From: Congeria kusceri
Taxonomy: Eukaryota; Mollusca; Bivalvia; Myida; Dreissenidae
Length of the DNA: 64,000 nucleotides
Direction: 5' to 3'
NCBI GenBank assembly: GCA_027627225.1
Contig: CM051032.1
Span: 61,599,137-61,663,136, forward strand
The translations under genes and the position numbers were made by a program. Below are positions 48,883 through 62,326 of this stretch, in pieces (positions within the stretch are counted from its first letter, which is position 1; every line of letters starts with the position of its first letter). Under the pieces are notes generated by a model. That model had not been told where the DNA came from and searched no databases. It worked only from the letters and a program-made list of their open reading frames with translations.

Positions 48883-51164
48883 GATTATTGAACTGCAAAT
48901 ACATTACATTACATTGCAATACACTTATATAACATAATAAATCAGTTTCGATTTTAATATTAGCATATACGCTTGGTTTCTGTTTCACTGAACATTCAAA
49001 TGCCACCATGGGTAGCTCTTAGGACAGAATTTAAAGTTGACTTTTCACTTCATATTTTACTTTTTTACATGTTGAACAACCGAAATATGTGGTCTCTGAA
49101 TTTTTGTAGAGAAATTTACGTCATAAAATACAGTAGTCATTGACTTGATTCACTTCTTTCATATTTTTATTTGGAAATGCGGTTTCATTAAACAATGTAA
49201 AATAAAGCATTTGGGTCTTTCAGTTTTTTGAAATGCGTTTCATTAAATAATGCAAAATGCAGTATTCAAGTATTTCCATTTTTTTGTTTTTAAATGTGTT
49301 TCAATAAACAATTTTAAATATATCATAATAGTATTTCCAATATTTCTTTTGAAATGCGTTTCCTTTAACAAGGTAGAACCAAACATCGCAGAACGCACTA
49401 ATGCCCTAGAATCACTTTAATACTTTCAGAGTTAGTAGCACAAATCTTAACATCCGGTAATCTCGAAGACCGCAGGCGCCAACTGGCTGGAATACTGCTC
49501 TTTTCAGTAAGTGTACAATTTACATTTAGCGATGGACTCTTGAAATCGTCAACGTTTTTGCTATAATGTTTCATTGACATAGCTCTTACGGCCGTTAAAA
49601 TCATTATTCAAATATTAGAACGGCGTTTGGGAATATACGATCATTAAAACAAGTGACAGACTTTGGTTTGTTTTATGGACTACTTTGGACGCAATCTGCT
49701 ACTTATTTCAATTTCAGATCAGGGTGGCAACGTAGGTGTTCAAATAAAAGATCAATCATCTGTAACTAGATAGTTTCTCGTGTTTAAACTAGAATACATA
49801 TTGCACAACAGGTACAAGTGTTTGAAGATTAATGGAGTTGCTTTCAGTGCATGTTTGGGTGGAAATCAACCCCTAAGAGAATATTAAAATTGTATATCAT
49901 CAACAACAAAAACTTAAATAAACTTGAAAAATAATACTAATGTAAAAAATATTTTTTACGTTTTATACGTAAAACATAATAAGAGATTAGAGCTTGTTCG
50001 AATGAATTAAAATATATAATACAATTTAACGCATGTAAATATCTGTATAAATTAAGTTTTCTTTATCAACAGAATACATCAGATGCTCTGAAAAAGTAGC
50101 CCAGAAATAGGAGTCGGAACCATGGCAACAAGTAACAAAAAACAGACCAAAACAGTCAAAGTCAATATAATGTAATATAAAGTAATTTTCTTTCTTAAAA
50201 TGTATAAAACCATTTAATAGTTATAACTTAAATATACTTTCAGTATTTTTTTTAATGAATTATACATGTACTGCCATAGCATATTGAGCCCCATTTGAAG
50301 GGGTACGCTTTACAAGCATGTTCTTTAATATAACTTTGTATATTAAATTCTACATTTACTAATTTCTCACATATTTGTTAAGTTTATTTTAAAAAATAAG
50401 GCCATTGTGTTCTGGTATTTTGAACGTCATATAAACATTTTTATTTCGGTATTATTGTACCAATAATGGAAACAAGTGTAGATCTAAGGAACTGTGATGG
50501 CGACCATGTATTTGTTAGGTTTTAATTAACTTTATGAAAAGATCGAGCTCAGGTATGACAAGAACTTTTCAGAAATGTAATCAAGCTTATTATCGCATGT
50601 TTTCAACTAGATCACAGACAATGTATTTTTTCAATATTCGGTTGCCAATTGTGATAAATATCGTTGTTAGATGTTGCTAAATACTGGTGTATCATTTCTT
50701 GAATCGAACTTAGGTAATTATTTGTAATCTCAATCCTTACAACTAAACATCTTTGATAGTATCTAAGACATTCATAATAATTAGTCTAAATTCTACTAAA
50801 TTCTATCAGTTTTACTGTAATAAAATCTATCTGAATTCGATGGATGAATGGAGTTGTTCACTTTTAATGACACACAAAAGATTTTGAAAATAAAAGAAAC
50901 TGAAATTGAATTTGAGGTATGATATCGCAATTAAATTGTTTACAATTAATATAACCGCGTAAATAACAATTGCGTAATAGAATAACTTCGGCGCTGAAGT
51001 TGAACAGTTATTTGTTGATTCCCGTGACAATGGTGGACTCATTGTTGCGCTTGATTTGTTAATTTGATATAGGCACCGTCCTGAATAAAAGGCCACTCAA
51101 GATTGCAATGAGGTCACACTCGCAGGCAAGGTGCACTTTATTTACGATACAGGACAGCGCACAA
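48883..51164. other. No confirmed gene
   Basis: Two short minus frames were read. One at 49398-49604 (68 codons, coding-like composition, ATG start) and one at 50827-51096 (89 codons, one hydrophobic span) have no recognised family and no clear splice or polyadenylation context. Confidence 0.35.
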
Positions 51165-51895
51165 ATGGGATAATTATCACAGGAGCTAATTTATTGACAA
51201 ACCAAAATTTAAATAAAATCCACGCACTTTGCCCACGCAACTCAAAATGCTATCTAATATTTCTTGATATAGTAGGGCATTTTATTCTGAAATAACCCCC
51301 TACACGTTGGCATTGGCCCATTCTGAATTTGCAACCACACTGTCGCATTTAATAGATGGGAACACAGTAGCATATAATCTGTATTTTTTGTAATATACAA
51401 AGTATCTTTCCTGTAAAGCATATGTAGTAAGGAGGTTTCGAATGATACAGTAAGGTATGAACACGACGTCTTTTATATCTCGACGTTTGAACAATTACTA
51501 TATGTGCAGCCACGACGTATTCATGCGCACACATGGGATAATTATCACAGGAGCTAATTTATTGACAAACCAAAATTTAAATAAAATCCACGCAATTTGC
51601 CCACGCAACTCAAAATGCTATCTAATATTTCTTGATATAGTAGGGCATTTTATTCTGAAATAACCCCCTACACGTTGGCATTGACCCATTCTGAATTTGC
51701 AACCACACTGTCACATTTAATAGATGGAACACAGTAGCATATAAATCTTTATTTTTTGTAATATACAAAGTATCTTTCCTGTAAAGTATATGTAGTAAGG
51801 AGGTTTCGAATGATACAGTAAGGTATGACAACGACGTCTGTTATATCTCGACGTTTGACCAATTACTATCTGTGCAGCCGTGACGTATTCCTGCT
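51165..51895. repeat. 368-bp tandem duplication
   Basis: Copy 1 is 51165-51532 and copy 2 starts at 51533. They differ by a few substitutions and single-base indels. Pairs of near-identical short frames on both strands come from it. Confidence 0.9.
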
Positions 51896-51910
51896 TGGGA
51901 TTGTGCTAAA

Positions 51911-52096
51911 TAGAACAATACCCCATAACACATAACAATACCCCATAAAACATAACAATACATCATAACACATAACAATACCCCATAACACATAACAATA
52001 CCCCATAACACATAACAATACCCCATAAAACATAACAATTCCCCATAAAACATAACAATACCCCATAAAACATAACAATACACCATAAAACATTTG
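51911..52096. repeat. 20-bp minisatellite (acaataccccataacacata)
   Basis: About nine units with aaaa/caca variation. Because 60 is divisible by 3 the minus strand is open in two frames as Cys/Tyr/Val/Leu-rich repeats, which is not evidence of coding. Confidence 0.95.
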
Positions 52097-52911
52097 CTAT
52101 CATGCTTACATGTATACCACAGCGGTGTCATTTTAACTCGGATTACTGTATGTGCTACTGCAACAGATGCAACCTGACTGTTATTTAATAGTTTGTAACA
52201 ACCTTCCTAGTTATAAAAAAATCAAGAAGTCTGTAGGTAAAAAGCTGCTTAATAACGTTCGTTGCATTTATTACAACATGGGTATGCAAGTAACACAAAA
52301 ATATATTTACATATTTTTAATTAACACTCAAGTGTTTAAATTTTATATTATTTGCAAACATGTGTTTGGTTTAGCCAGTTCATTATTTTTTAACAATTGT
52401 TTTTTTTCCATATTTCTCTCCCTGTTAAAAAACACACACAAAAACTCAGTTTATTTCGCTCAACACATACAATATGTGAAAATAGGTTCACAAAATGAAA
52501 TACAAAATTGCAACACAATTTGAAATACATATGTACGTATGTATATCCGCGTTCACAGATGGTTCTCGTCAGAACTGTGTACTGTAAAAGTACGTTTTTG
52601 GCTGGATTTTGATTTTGGCTATTTTGGCTGTCAACCACTATTGTGCCAATTCTAAAAACGGCCAATAAAAAGACTTGCATATGACTAAATCTTTATCCCC
52701 TCAAAATAAGACTGATCAAATGCAGTGCTTAAATACTTCCATTGAACTGATAAAAATATGTGAAAAATTCCAAAATACAATTACAAGATGTATGCGAAAA
52801 ACAACCATAGCAACCCCCAATACTTGTATGGTCTATATAACTATATTTTTTGTGTTGAATATTTGGTGGCAGAGTACAATGAACGATAACATGAACTTTC
52901 TCCAAAAAGTG
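52097..52911. other. No gene recognised
   Basis: AT-rich. The frame 52675-52911 leads openly into the 69-bp array but has no recognised domain. Confidence 0.4.
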
Positions 52912-53735
52912 CATTACATGTATGTATACAGCGACTTAAAAATAATGTGTGAACACTATCTTATAGGGACAAACACAAAGCATTACATGTATGTATATAG
53001 CGACTTAAAAATAATGTGTGAACACTATCTAATAGGGACAAACACAAAGCATTACATGTATGTATATAGCGACTTAAAAATAATGTGTGAACACTATTTA
53101 ATAGGGACAAAAACAAAGCATTACATGTATGTATATAGCGACTTAAAAATAATGTGTGAACACTATCTAATAGGGACAAACACAAAGCATTACATGTATG
53201 TATATAGCGACTTAAAAATAGTGTGTGAACACTATCTAATAGGGACAAACACAAAGCATTACATGTATGTATATAGCGACTTAAAAATAGTGTGTGAACA
53301 CTATCTAATAGGGACAAAAACAAAGCATTACATGTATGTATATAGCGACTTAAAAATAATGTGTGAACACTATCTAATAGGGACAAACACAAAGCATTAC
53401 ATGTATGTATATAGCGACTTAAAAATAATGTGTGAACACTATCTAATAGGGACAAACACAAAGCATTACATGTATGTATATAGCGACTTAAAAATAATGT
53501 GTGAACACTATCTAATAGGGACAAACACAAAGCATTACATGTATGTATATAGCGACTTAAAAATAATGTGTGAAGACTATCTAATAGGGACAAACACAAA
53601 GCATTACATGTATGTATATAGCGACTTAAAAATTGTGTGTGAACACTATCTAATAGGGACAAACACAAAGCATTACATGTATGTATATAGCGACTAATGT
53701 GTGAACACTATCTAATAGGGACAAACACAAAGCTG
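52912..53735. repeat. 69-bp minisatellite, 12 units, open on both strands
   Basis: Units start every 69 bp at 52912, 52981, 53050 and so on to 53671 and are nearly identical. The period is a multiple of three, so the plus strand reads a 23-residue repeat (HYMYVYSDLKIMCEHYLIGT...) for 340 codons from 52675, and the minus strand is open for 235 codons. The last unit has lost 7 bp in the 'cttaaaaataatg' stretch, which creates the TAA. The variants are few (N/K, M/V, H/D). Coding is possible but unproven. Confidence 0.95.
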
Positions 53736-53984
53736 CTACACAAGCACAACACATTTTCTCGCCATTATTTTCATAACGAAATTAGGTGAAAATTGATTCA
53801 CAATGTAATATGAATATAGATTAAAGTGACTTTGTCAACGAAAATTTGGATTCCTATTGCACTTTAAATTATATTATATAATAGAAATGCATTATACTAT
53901 GACATGTGCATTTAATAAATAAAAACTTATATAAGACACAATGCGATATTTGATAAAAACAAGTCAGCAAAAAAGTATGAAAAA

Positions 53985-54085
53985 TTAAAACCCTAAGATC
54001 GAACTCACGACTTAGGAGTCATACGAAGTAATGACAGTAGACAGCTCTTTAACCAACTGCCCTATCATGCTTGGTAAGGTGTCGT
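53985..54085 (-). repeat. tRNA-derived SINE-like fragment
   Basis: The minus strand reads agggcagttggttaaagagc (A-box-like), then gtgagttcgatctt (B-box-like) about 50 bp on, a tRNA promoter layout. The arms do not fold as a good cloverleaf, so it is not called a tRNA gene. Confidence 0.5.
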
Positions 54086-54288
54086 GTGTAAACTATGGTT
54101 ATACAAATTACTCACAATTCTGACGTCACAATGTAAACATGAACAGGGCCAAACAAACACGACCCATACTATATATTGATTTTTATCTCAGAATGCGTCC
54201 ACTCTTTTTTCACTATATATATACCCTGTTTTAACTGTTATTTTATGACAGTATTAATATCAAACTTTCAGAATTTTAAAAGAAATTG

Positions 54289-54307
54289 CCCCCCCCCCCC
54301 CCCCCCC
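54289..54307. repeat. Poly-C run
   Basis: Nineteen C in a row; a common site of assembly error. Confidence 0.95.
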
Positions 54308-54879
54308 AGAGGTTCTTTTTGATGACATAGTCCCTTTAAATATAAGGGAAGTGAAACTCCAGCTGCAGCTATTTTATTAGCAGCACAATATACGTCATTT
54401 ACGGCAAGTGACCAATCGCCAAAAAACAACACAACACAATACAAAAACACGTAACAAAAAACTGAACTATTGAGAAACACCATTTAGGATGTCCGACTTA
54501 AAACAGTCGTTTATTTTAATCTTTTAGTAGTCAAACTGCAATAAAAATGTATTTAGTACGCGTGTTGCACTTAACAGTTTTCAGTCTCACCATTCTGTGT
54601 GCGTTATTTTAATACATCACTGAAGTTTGGTATGTAATCACAAAATGGTACTTTTTGTATGTTTTATTTATATACCGTATCCCATATCATATGTCATATG
54701 TTCTTATAACTTTTTTATATTAACATGAATTAAGACAATAGCTGTACGTTGTAAAAATTCAGACCATAACCACATTGAAGTCTTTTCGCACTAAAATCGT
54801 CCGATCATCAACTATTTAAACATCTCGACTATATAATATTTCAAATCAAAGTATTTGCATTACACAGAAAAAAGGTGTG

Positions 54880-54968
54880 AGTGCTGGGGATCGAACCTCA
54901 GTATTAAAGGATTTCTGGCTAAACTCTAGGCACGACTCTCTTATCTATTATCACTCTATAGATATGTA
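54880..54968 (-). repeat. Possible second tRNA-like fragment
   Basis: The minus strand has gaggttcgatcccc (B-box) with only a weak A-box about 50 bp upstream. Same orientation as the 54.0 kb copy. Confidence 0.35.
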
Positions 54969-55090
54969 AGGGAATTCTAAAATATCAAATATGAGAATAG
55001 AAATATTTGATAATTTTGCACTTCAAACACTTTTTTTTTTCGATTTCAGTTGCTGAGATTTTCATTCATGTCACATTGTTTCGAATATGT

Positions 55091-57065
55091 TTAGCTCACC
55101 TAAGCACAACGTGTACAATGGTGTGCTATTCTGGTCAGTCACAGTCCGTCGACCGTCGTTGTCGTCGTCCGTCGTCGTCAACAATTTACTTGAAAAAAAT
55201 CTTCTCCTCTGAAACCGCTTGGTGGAAATCAAACAAACTTGGTATGAATGTTCCCTGGATGGTCCTCTACCAAAATACTTCAAATTATTTTGATTCGTCA
55301 AAAACATCGCCGCCAGGGGGGCGGGTCCTTTTTTATTATTGAAAACTTCAAAAATCTGCTCTGAAACCGCTTGGTGGAAATTAACAAAACTTGGTATGAA
55401 TGTTCCTTGGGTGGTCCTGTACCAAAATACTTTAAATTATTTTGAGACGTTAAAAAAAACATGGCCGCCAGGGGGCGGGGGCTTTTCCTTATATGGCTAT
55501 ATTGAAAACTTAAAAAAATCTTCTTGTCAGAAACCACTGGTTGGATTTTGAAATTATTTCACACAAATTTTCCTTGGATGACCCTCTACCAAAATACTTC
55601 AAATTATTTTGATACGTTAAAAAACATGGCCGCCGAGGAGCGGGACCTTTTTCCCTATCAGTCTATATTGAAAACTTAAAAAATCTTCTTCTGAGTAACC
55701 ACTGGTTGGATTTCGAAATAATTTCACCCAAATGTTACTTGGGTGACCCACTACCACCATACTTCAAATTATTTTGATACGTTTAAAATCATGGCAGTCA
55801 GGGGGCGGGACCTTTTTCCTTATATGGCTATATTGGAAACTGTAAACATCTTCTTTTGAGTAACCACTGGCTGGATTTCGAAATAATTTTACAGAAATGT
55901 TCTTTGTGTGACCGTCTACCAACTTCCTTCAATTTATTATGATTTGTTAAAAATCATGACTACCAGGGGACATAGTAGTTTTCCTTAAATGGCTTTATTC
56001 AAAATATTATATAACCTATGGTGGCATAGAACTGCCTTATGATAACTACTTAAGGTTCGCAAAAATGTTCGTGTTACCACTAAAGTTTCGTGTTATTTAT
56101 CTTATATCTTAACAGTGTTTGCGAATTGTTTTTTGAAGTAAGATATTTATTTGCTTAATGAAAAACAGGCCTGAAACTGCCCTGAACTGACATTAGAATT
56201 TTAGTAAATAAAAACTTATGTGGTATAACAAATATTAACTAGTTAAAATTTGCGTTGTAAGATAATTATCATTATAATATTCGTGTTAGATAACTGGCAA
56301 GACGAATTGGTTTGCGAATACATTTGCGATACGTGAAAATTAAGTGGTAACACAAATATTATCTAGTTAGTATTCGCGTTGTCAGATAATTATCATGATA
56401 TATTCATGTTAGTAAGATAATGCGGACGACCTCGCGCACAAATTAAGTGGTAACACGAATATTATCTAGTTAAGAATCGCTTTGTCAGATTATTATCATG
56501 ATAATATTTGTGTTAGTAAGATAATGCGGAAGACCTCGCACACCAATTAAGTGGTAACACGAATATGATATAGTTAAGATTCGCGTTGAAAGATAATTAT
56601 CACATAATATTCGTTTTTGGAAGGCAATGAAGACCTCGCGCCGAATTAAGTGGTAACACGAATATTATCTAGTTAGGATTCGCGTTGTCAGATAATTATC
56701 ATGATAATATTCGTGTTAGTAAGATAATTCGGAAGACCTCGTATCCCCAAGAAAATGTATCTAATGTAAGTTCTGGGCCCATACAGGCCATTTAGTATAA
56801 TAATAAAATATCGTGCAGAAAAATATTCGCAAACGGTATCTTAATAACCAGATAAATATCATAATAAAAAAGTGGTAACACGAATCTGTTCGCGAACGCT
56901 AAGTAGTTCACACGAATGTTTTCGCGAACCTTAATTGGTTATCGTATGGCAGTTCAATGCCTCCATAATAACCACTATCTGGCGTTTGAAATAATTCCAC
57001 AGAAATGTGCAATTTTGATTCATTAAACTCAGATGAGCGACACAGGGCCATTTCGGCCCTCTTGT
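55091..57065. repeat. TTAGCTCACCT-type bivalve repeat, interrupted by a nested element
   Basis: It starts ttagctcacctaagcacaa, with internal repeats of about 150-180 bp (anchor 'ctctgaaaccgcttggtgga...accaaaatacttcaaattattttga...atggccgccaggggg'). It ends 'agatgagcgacacagggccatttcggccctcttgtt'. The unit at 55960-57000 is split by the insertion at 56017-56967. Confidence 0.75.
56017..56967. mobile_element. Nested inverted-repeat transposon with internal 100-bp tandem repeats
   Basis: The ends tatggtggcatagaactgcc and ggcagttcaatgcctccata are inverted repeats that extend with mismatches to about 46 bp (gataac..a..ttaaggttcgc). The hexamer ataacc flanks both sides (56011-56016 and 56968-56973). 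Inside, a unit of about 103 bp ('aagtggtaacacgaatattatctagttaagattcgcgtt...attatcatgataatattcgtgttag') occurs about five times (56215-56740). No transposase frame. Confidence 0.8.
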
Positions 57066-57066
57066 T

Positions 57067-58090
57067 TTTAGCTCACCTGAGCACAAAGTGCTCATGGTGA
57101 GCTTTTGTGATCGCCCGTTGTCCGTCGAGCGTGCGTGATTGTGCGTTCGTCGTCAACTTTTCATTCAAACAACATTTCCTCCTAAACCGATTGACAGATT
57201 TTCACCAAACTTCACAGGAAGAATCCTTGGGTGGACCTCTTTCAAAGTTGTTCAAATCTTTCCGGTCCGCTGCATATGTAGGTCACCATAGCTAAAAATA
57301 GATTTTAAAAGTGAAAACCTTAAAAATTTTCTCCTATAAAATGTGACATCCTCTAGTGGTGTTCTACAAAGATTGTTCAAATTATGCCCATATGGTAAAA
57401 CGGGCGACGCCCCAGGGGTCACATGGTTTTTATAGAATATATAGCAAAATGACTTTAAAAATCTTCTCTGAAACCGTAAGGCCCAGAGATTTCGTATTTG
57501 GTATGTATCATCCTATAGTGCTAATCTACAAAGTTTGTTCAAATTATGCCCCTGGGGTTAAAACGGGCCACGCCCTGGGGGTCACATGGTTTATATAGAA
57601 TATATAGCAAAATGACTTCAAAAATCTTTTCCTCTGACACCGCAAGGCCCAGACATTTCTTATTTGGTATGCATCATCCTATAGTGGTCCTCTACAAAGT
57701 TTGTTCAAATTATGCCCCTGGAGTAAAAAGTGGCCACACCCTGGGGGTAACAAGGTTTGTATAGACTTATATGGCAAGTGGACTTTAAATCTTCTCCTCT
57801 GAAACCGCAAGGCCTAGAGGTTTCATATTTTATGTGCAACATGGTATAATTGTCCTCGACAAAGAAAGATCAAATTATGCCCGTGCAGTAAAAAGAAGCC
57901 TCTCCCCGGGGTCACATGGTTTAGACATGTATGAAAAGTGGGCTTTAAAAATCTCTCCTCTGAAACTGCAAGACCCAGAGGTTTCATATTTGACATGAAA
58001 CATTGTATAGTGGTCCTATCTTGTTATAATCCATTAGGATGCCTTAAACTCTGGTGAGCGACATAGGAACATCATGGGCCCCTTCTTTTA
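57067..58090. repeat. TTAGCTCACCT-type bivalve repeat, second element
   Basis: It starts tttagctcacctgagcacaaagtgctcatgg, directly after the end of the previous element. The internal unit is about 165 bp (anchor 'cttctcctctgaaaccgcaaggcc', near 57463, 57627, 57789 and 57952). It ends 'ggtgagcgacataggaacatcatgggcccc'. Confidence 0.75.
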
Positions 58091-58335
58091 GTTGTTACTG
58101 GACCATAAGTGTTATTTCATTTTGTAGTGTCCAGAACGTTGCTATTCTGTAGCCCTGGTGGTTAGCGCCAACCCGTTGAGTAATTAAATTGTAGTTCAAA
58201 TGGAAATCATTTAACATAGTATTTTATTATATTATTGTATGCTTTGCATTACTTTATGGCGTTAGCTTTTATTGACATGTGCTTGCATTGTAATTTATTT
58301 TTGAACAAGTATGGTATTGGGCGAACCCATAAACC

Positions 58336-58395
58336 GGTTTAAACTCCTAAAGCTCTGCATTGGCCGTTCCAAGGCGGTGACCCCAGTTGTATTTA
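58336..58395. repeat. Dispersed repeat fragment, related to 45099-45160
   Basis: See the partner copy. The central cattggccgttccaaggcgg is the best conserved part. Confidence 0.55.
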
Positions 58396-59027
58396 TGTGT
58401 TTGGTGTTTTTGTTTCTGGTGTTGTAAACTTGTTGTATAGGCAATCGCAACAATCTTGCCCTGACTTAATAACCTGAAGTTGCTAATATGAAATCCAGTT
58501 GGAATTGTATTATATTGTACATATTTATATATTCTTTTCATTTCTTTTTGGTATACAATTTTGAAAGTTGCAAATTCGCCAATCTGTGAATTGGCGCCTG
58601 TGTATGATCATTTATTCTGGCCTCAGAACATGTGGTGGGACAGGACAGCGCTATGAATGCATTTGCCCAATTGATTAAGTGCTGGTGTTGAATTATAAAC
58701 TCTATTGGCAAATGTAATAAATGTTAGAAATATGAAACATTTAGTCGGCGAAACATGACTCTTTTGAAACTAACTGGCAGTTAAAAAACATAAAATTAAT
58801 ACTTTGTATTTACAATGACGTTGCCTTTAAACAGCTTTCATTGAGAATAGATGAATAATTAATAATAAACTTTGACACACTGTCTTATTATGTTGGCTTC
58901 TAATGTCTTCTTTTCGTTGTTGGAATGGTAATAAAACAGTGTAAACCGTGCATGTGGCCTTGTCACATACTACATTGCCTAAATATGACTATGCATAACG
59001 TCAAATAATGGAACAACCATTAATAAT

Positions 59028-59246
59028 ATGAGGCGTGTCGTGGGAAAACCGGGCTTAATGCATGTGCGTAAAGTTTCGTCCCGGATCAGCCTGTGCAGTC
59101 CGCTTTTATGATATTTTCTGTTTCAATGAAGTCTCTTCAAAACATAAATCCACTGTAGGCGGAAAGGGCCGTCCCGAATTAGCCTGTGCGGAATCCGGAA
59201 CGACACTTAACGCACATGCATTAAGCCCGGTTTTCCCACCAAACCG
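59028..59246. repeat. Short GC-rich inverted-repeat element, copy 3
   Basis: It begins atgaggcgtgtcgtgggaaaac and contains gtcccggatcagcctgtgcag and cattaagcccggttttccca. The right terminus has diverged (ccaccaaaccg). Confidence 0.75.
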
Positions 59247-60614
59247 TTTTATTCGCACCCATTTTTTAAAGTTCTTCCTATTACGCACATTGATTACGAC
59301 AGTTAATTAATAGCTATGTATTCGTTTTAATCATACATTTAAGACATGCTCTGTTTCTCTAGTTATTATTTTACTTCCTTAATTTATTGAAGTGTCATAA
59401 AATATTTATCTCTCTATTATAACTGTTTCTTAAATTTAATGTAAGAATACTTCATTTTCAGCTATTGATAAATGTTGCACAAAGCCTGCTGTTATGAGTG
59501 CATAAAACCGCTGGAACGATAAACATTTCAGATTCCTGATTGACCATACTTAAACTGAGTGCGTGTTTTCTTTGCTATGTAAATGGTGTTGTGTTCTATA
59601 CGTGGTCAATGGACCAGTTGTCTCGAACAATTGTCGTATTTTAAACAGCAGTTTGTTTGATTGTTGTTTTTTCTCCGTTACTGATGCATCCACAGCTTCA
59701 GGTCTCTTTTACAGTTGAAATCGCTATTTAAAAGTTGCTTGCTGTATTCAATTATATAAACATTCTGTTCTTGTTTTTGTTTTTCCTCTCCTCCATGCCG
59801 GTTACTACTAACTTGCAAAATTACATGTTTCCTAAATTTCTTTTTAAAGCTACCTACCGGTATATCTGAATTATAATTGTGAGCAAAAGCAGCAGTCAGC
59901 AGTGTACATTGCTGCATCACCAATAGACTTTGTTTAACACGATCGTCTTTCGAAATGTAAATTAAAATATACTCAAATATATTAATTTATATATTTTTTT
60001 TTTTTTTCAGATCGCATGACAAGTGTTGGTAAATAATTCCTGAACTTGTGTTGTTTTACCTAAAGTATTGAAATTGAAATCGGATTTATGTAATATGTTA
60101 GCGCTTTGATACGCGTAATACTAGTATTGAATCCAGCTGTCAGGTTATAATTATTCGCATAATATACAGCATAAATCTGAACCAATATTGCGATCATATT
60201 TACGTTGTACGATTCATTGAAAGGCAAATTCAATCCTTCGTCTATAAATATACATTTTGCAAGGAAAAGATTCAATGAATGAGTAAGTGAATATAAATTT
60301 AATTTGTCCATAGCAGATTGTAGCACATAACACAGTGACATGGTGTAAAACGAACAAACACATAATTTAAATATTGATATAAATAAAAAGGAGCACACAG
60401 ACATTGGGTGTTCGACACCTCACGATAATATTTGTTAATTAATAACACACTGTTCAACAATTTAACAAACTGAATAATAAGATAGTCGTCCTGACAATGC
60501 AATACAAGAGAAAATGCTGTTTATTTCTTAAAACATATTGTCATACAGTACGTCATAATGTAGCCTTATATGCATTTATTTGAGACACGTGTAAAGTTTA
60601 CATATTGTGCGTTT

Positions 60615-61348
60615 CTAGTCACTAACACAACCTGGAGATTTTTCAACCTCTTTTGTTCCGAACGACTTTCCAGCCCAGAATGGGTACATGCTGTACGGGG
60701 AAATCTTATCAGCGGAGTTTCCCATGGGGCTATACCCAAACGAGGAGCCCATTGAAAATCCCGGTAGTAAATGTTGGTATGGCATTGTTAACGCCAGTCG
60801 GTGTCCAGCTGCACCACCCCAGGCGTAACGCATGTTGCTAAGCGTACTGGCGGCTGAGTAAGCGGAAATGGGTGAAAATGCTGATTTAAATATGGAACTC
60901 TGCAAATGGTTTGTCATGTGGTTGTTAGACAGTCCTGCGTAGAGCATGCCACTCGCGTTGTTCTCCTCTTGTCTCTGGGTCACCACAACCTGCTCAATGG
61001 CTTGAACTGTGTCTCCACCACAGCCCTGCAAAATTAATTCTAAAACGTTTCTTTTCTTGTGTGGAAATATTCTGCACAGAACATCGATAGGCTGCTGTGG
61101 CTTTTTTGAGCCATTTTGTGACTGTGCAATATTCAACAGCCAGTTTTCAGAAAGACGTCCATTTCTGTCGTATACACTTGGTAGGTCTTCAAAGGTCGTG
61201 GGTTGCTGCGTTTTGGATGTGCTTGGTGATCGGTTGCCGTGGTAACGCCTGTCATCACTGTACGAAGGAGAAATTGACCTTGAATCGTCTGAGGACACCG
61301 ACAAACGACCGGAATCTTCTTTCTGCTCCACCTTTTGCCTTTTTGGAC
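60615..61348 (-). CDS. DMRTA2: DMRTA-type gene, exon 2 (DMA domain, C-terminus)
   Basis: It begins with GT completing a Gly codon, then PKRQKVEQK. It has a Ser-rich linker, the DMA domain (UBA-like fold in known members), Tyr/Ser/Gly-rich motifs and the end CVSD before TAG. Confidence 0.95.
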
Positions 61349-62286
61349 CTGTAAATAAAATTACATTTAAAAAAAAAAATATTTACATATATGTAAATTA
61401 ATACATGGTGATGCGGAAGACTTCAGGCGGACAACAAAGTTTCTCCTTGCAACTGGACTGACCGTGTAGCAGCGAACGAGAAGAAGAAGAATGTAAGTTA
61501 ATTTCTACATTATAATAATAATTTATAATACTAATAAATAAATTCACACACGGGGACCACATGTTGATAAATAAATTAATAAATTAATGTATAGTATAAC
61601 CGTACTTAAATATAACATATACTTTAATATTGAATTATGATGCATATACATTTAATACATAAATTTATATTTCCTAGTTAGATATAAGCGTTTATGAGTA
61701 AATGTTAACGTTGATTTTTAAAATACTTTCACACAAAATTTGAAATACATTTTATAAAAGTCTTAAAATGTATCTGAAAACATTTATCAAGACATTATTA
61801 TTCGCAAATAGTTTTAATGCACTGAAAGATGTTCCCCTTAAAACATTGCGAACATTACAAGAAAACTTAAACATTTCAAAAATATATTCTCAATTAACAG
61901 TTTACATGCAGTACGACATTTACACAAATATCAAGTGAAAAGGCAAAGATGATTTAAGTTGAAAGAGCAAACACTTTCTTCAAATAAACTACCCATCGAT
62001 TTCCGTGGTCGTTTACAGTTAAGTTTTAACTGCTGTGGTTTAAATGAGAAACTAATAAATCAATTTATTTAGTACTCAGAAGGTTTGAAAATACTGAACC
62101 CAAAAATTAAGCATATCGAAGTTAGTAAATGTTTTGTACAAGACAACTAATAGTTTAATTTGTACGCAAACGGGCAATACAATAGAGCGAAACACTAAAA
62201 GCCAGAAAGTATCAGCGTATTGTATCATTACCTGCAACATGATGATGATGATGATGATGATGATAATAATAATAATACTAATAATC

Positions 62287-62326
<40 letters not shown>

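Larger units (their letters stand above)
58091..60614. other. Intergenic, 3' flank of the DMRT gene
   Basis: AT-rich with the repeat copies listed separately. Minus-strand AATAAA occurs at 60575-60580, 35 bp beyond the DMRT stop, and at 60520-60525. No other gene recognised. Confidence 0.45.

Noticed and set aside
49398..49604. 68-codon minus frame with coding-like composition
   Set aside because: No homologue, signal or splice context; length is within chance expectation for 64 kb.
51841..52131. Two overlapping repeat frames (Cys/Tyr/Val/Leu-rich) on the minus strand
   Set aside because: A 20-bp minisatellite open by period arithmetic. There is no start context or flanking exon signals.
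53985..54085. Candidate tRNA gene
   Set aside because: Only A- and B-box-like segments are present. The acceptor and anticodon arms do not pair, so it is listed as a SINE-like fragment.
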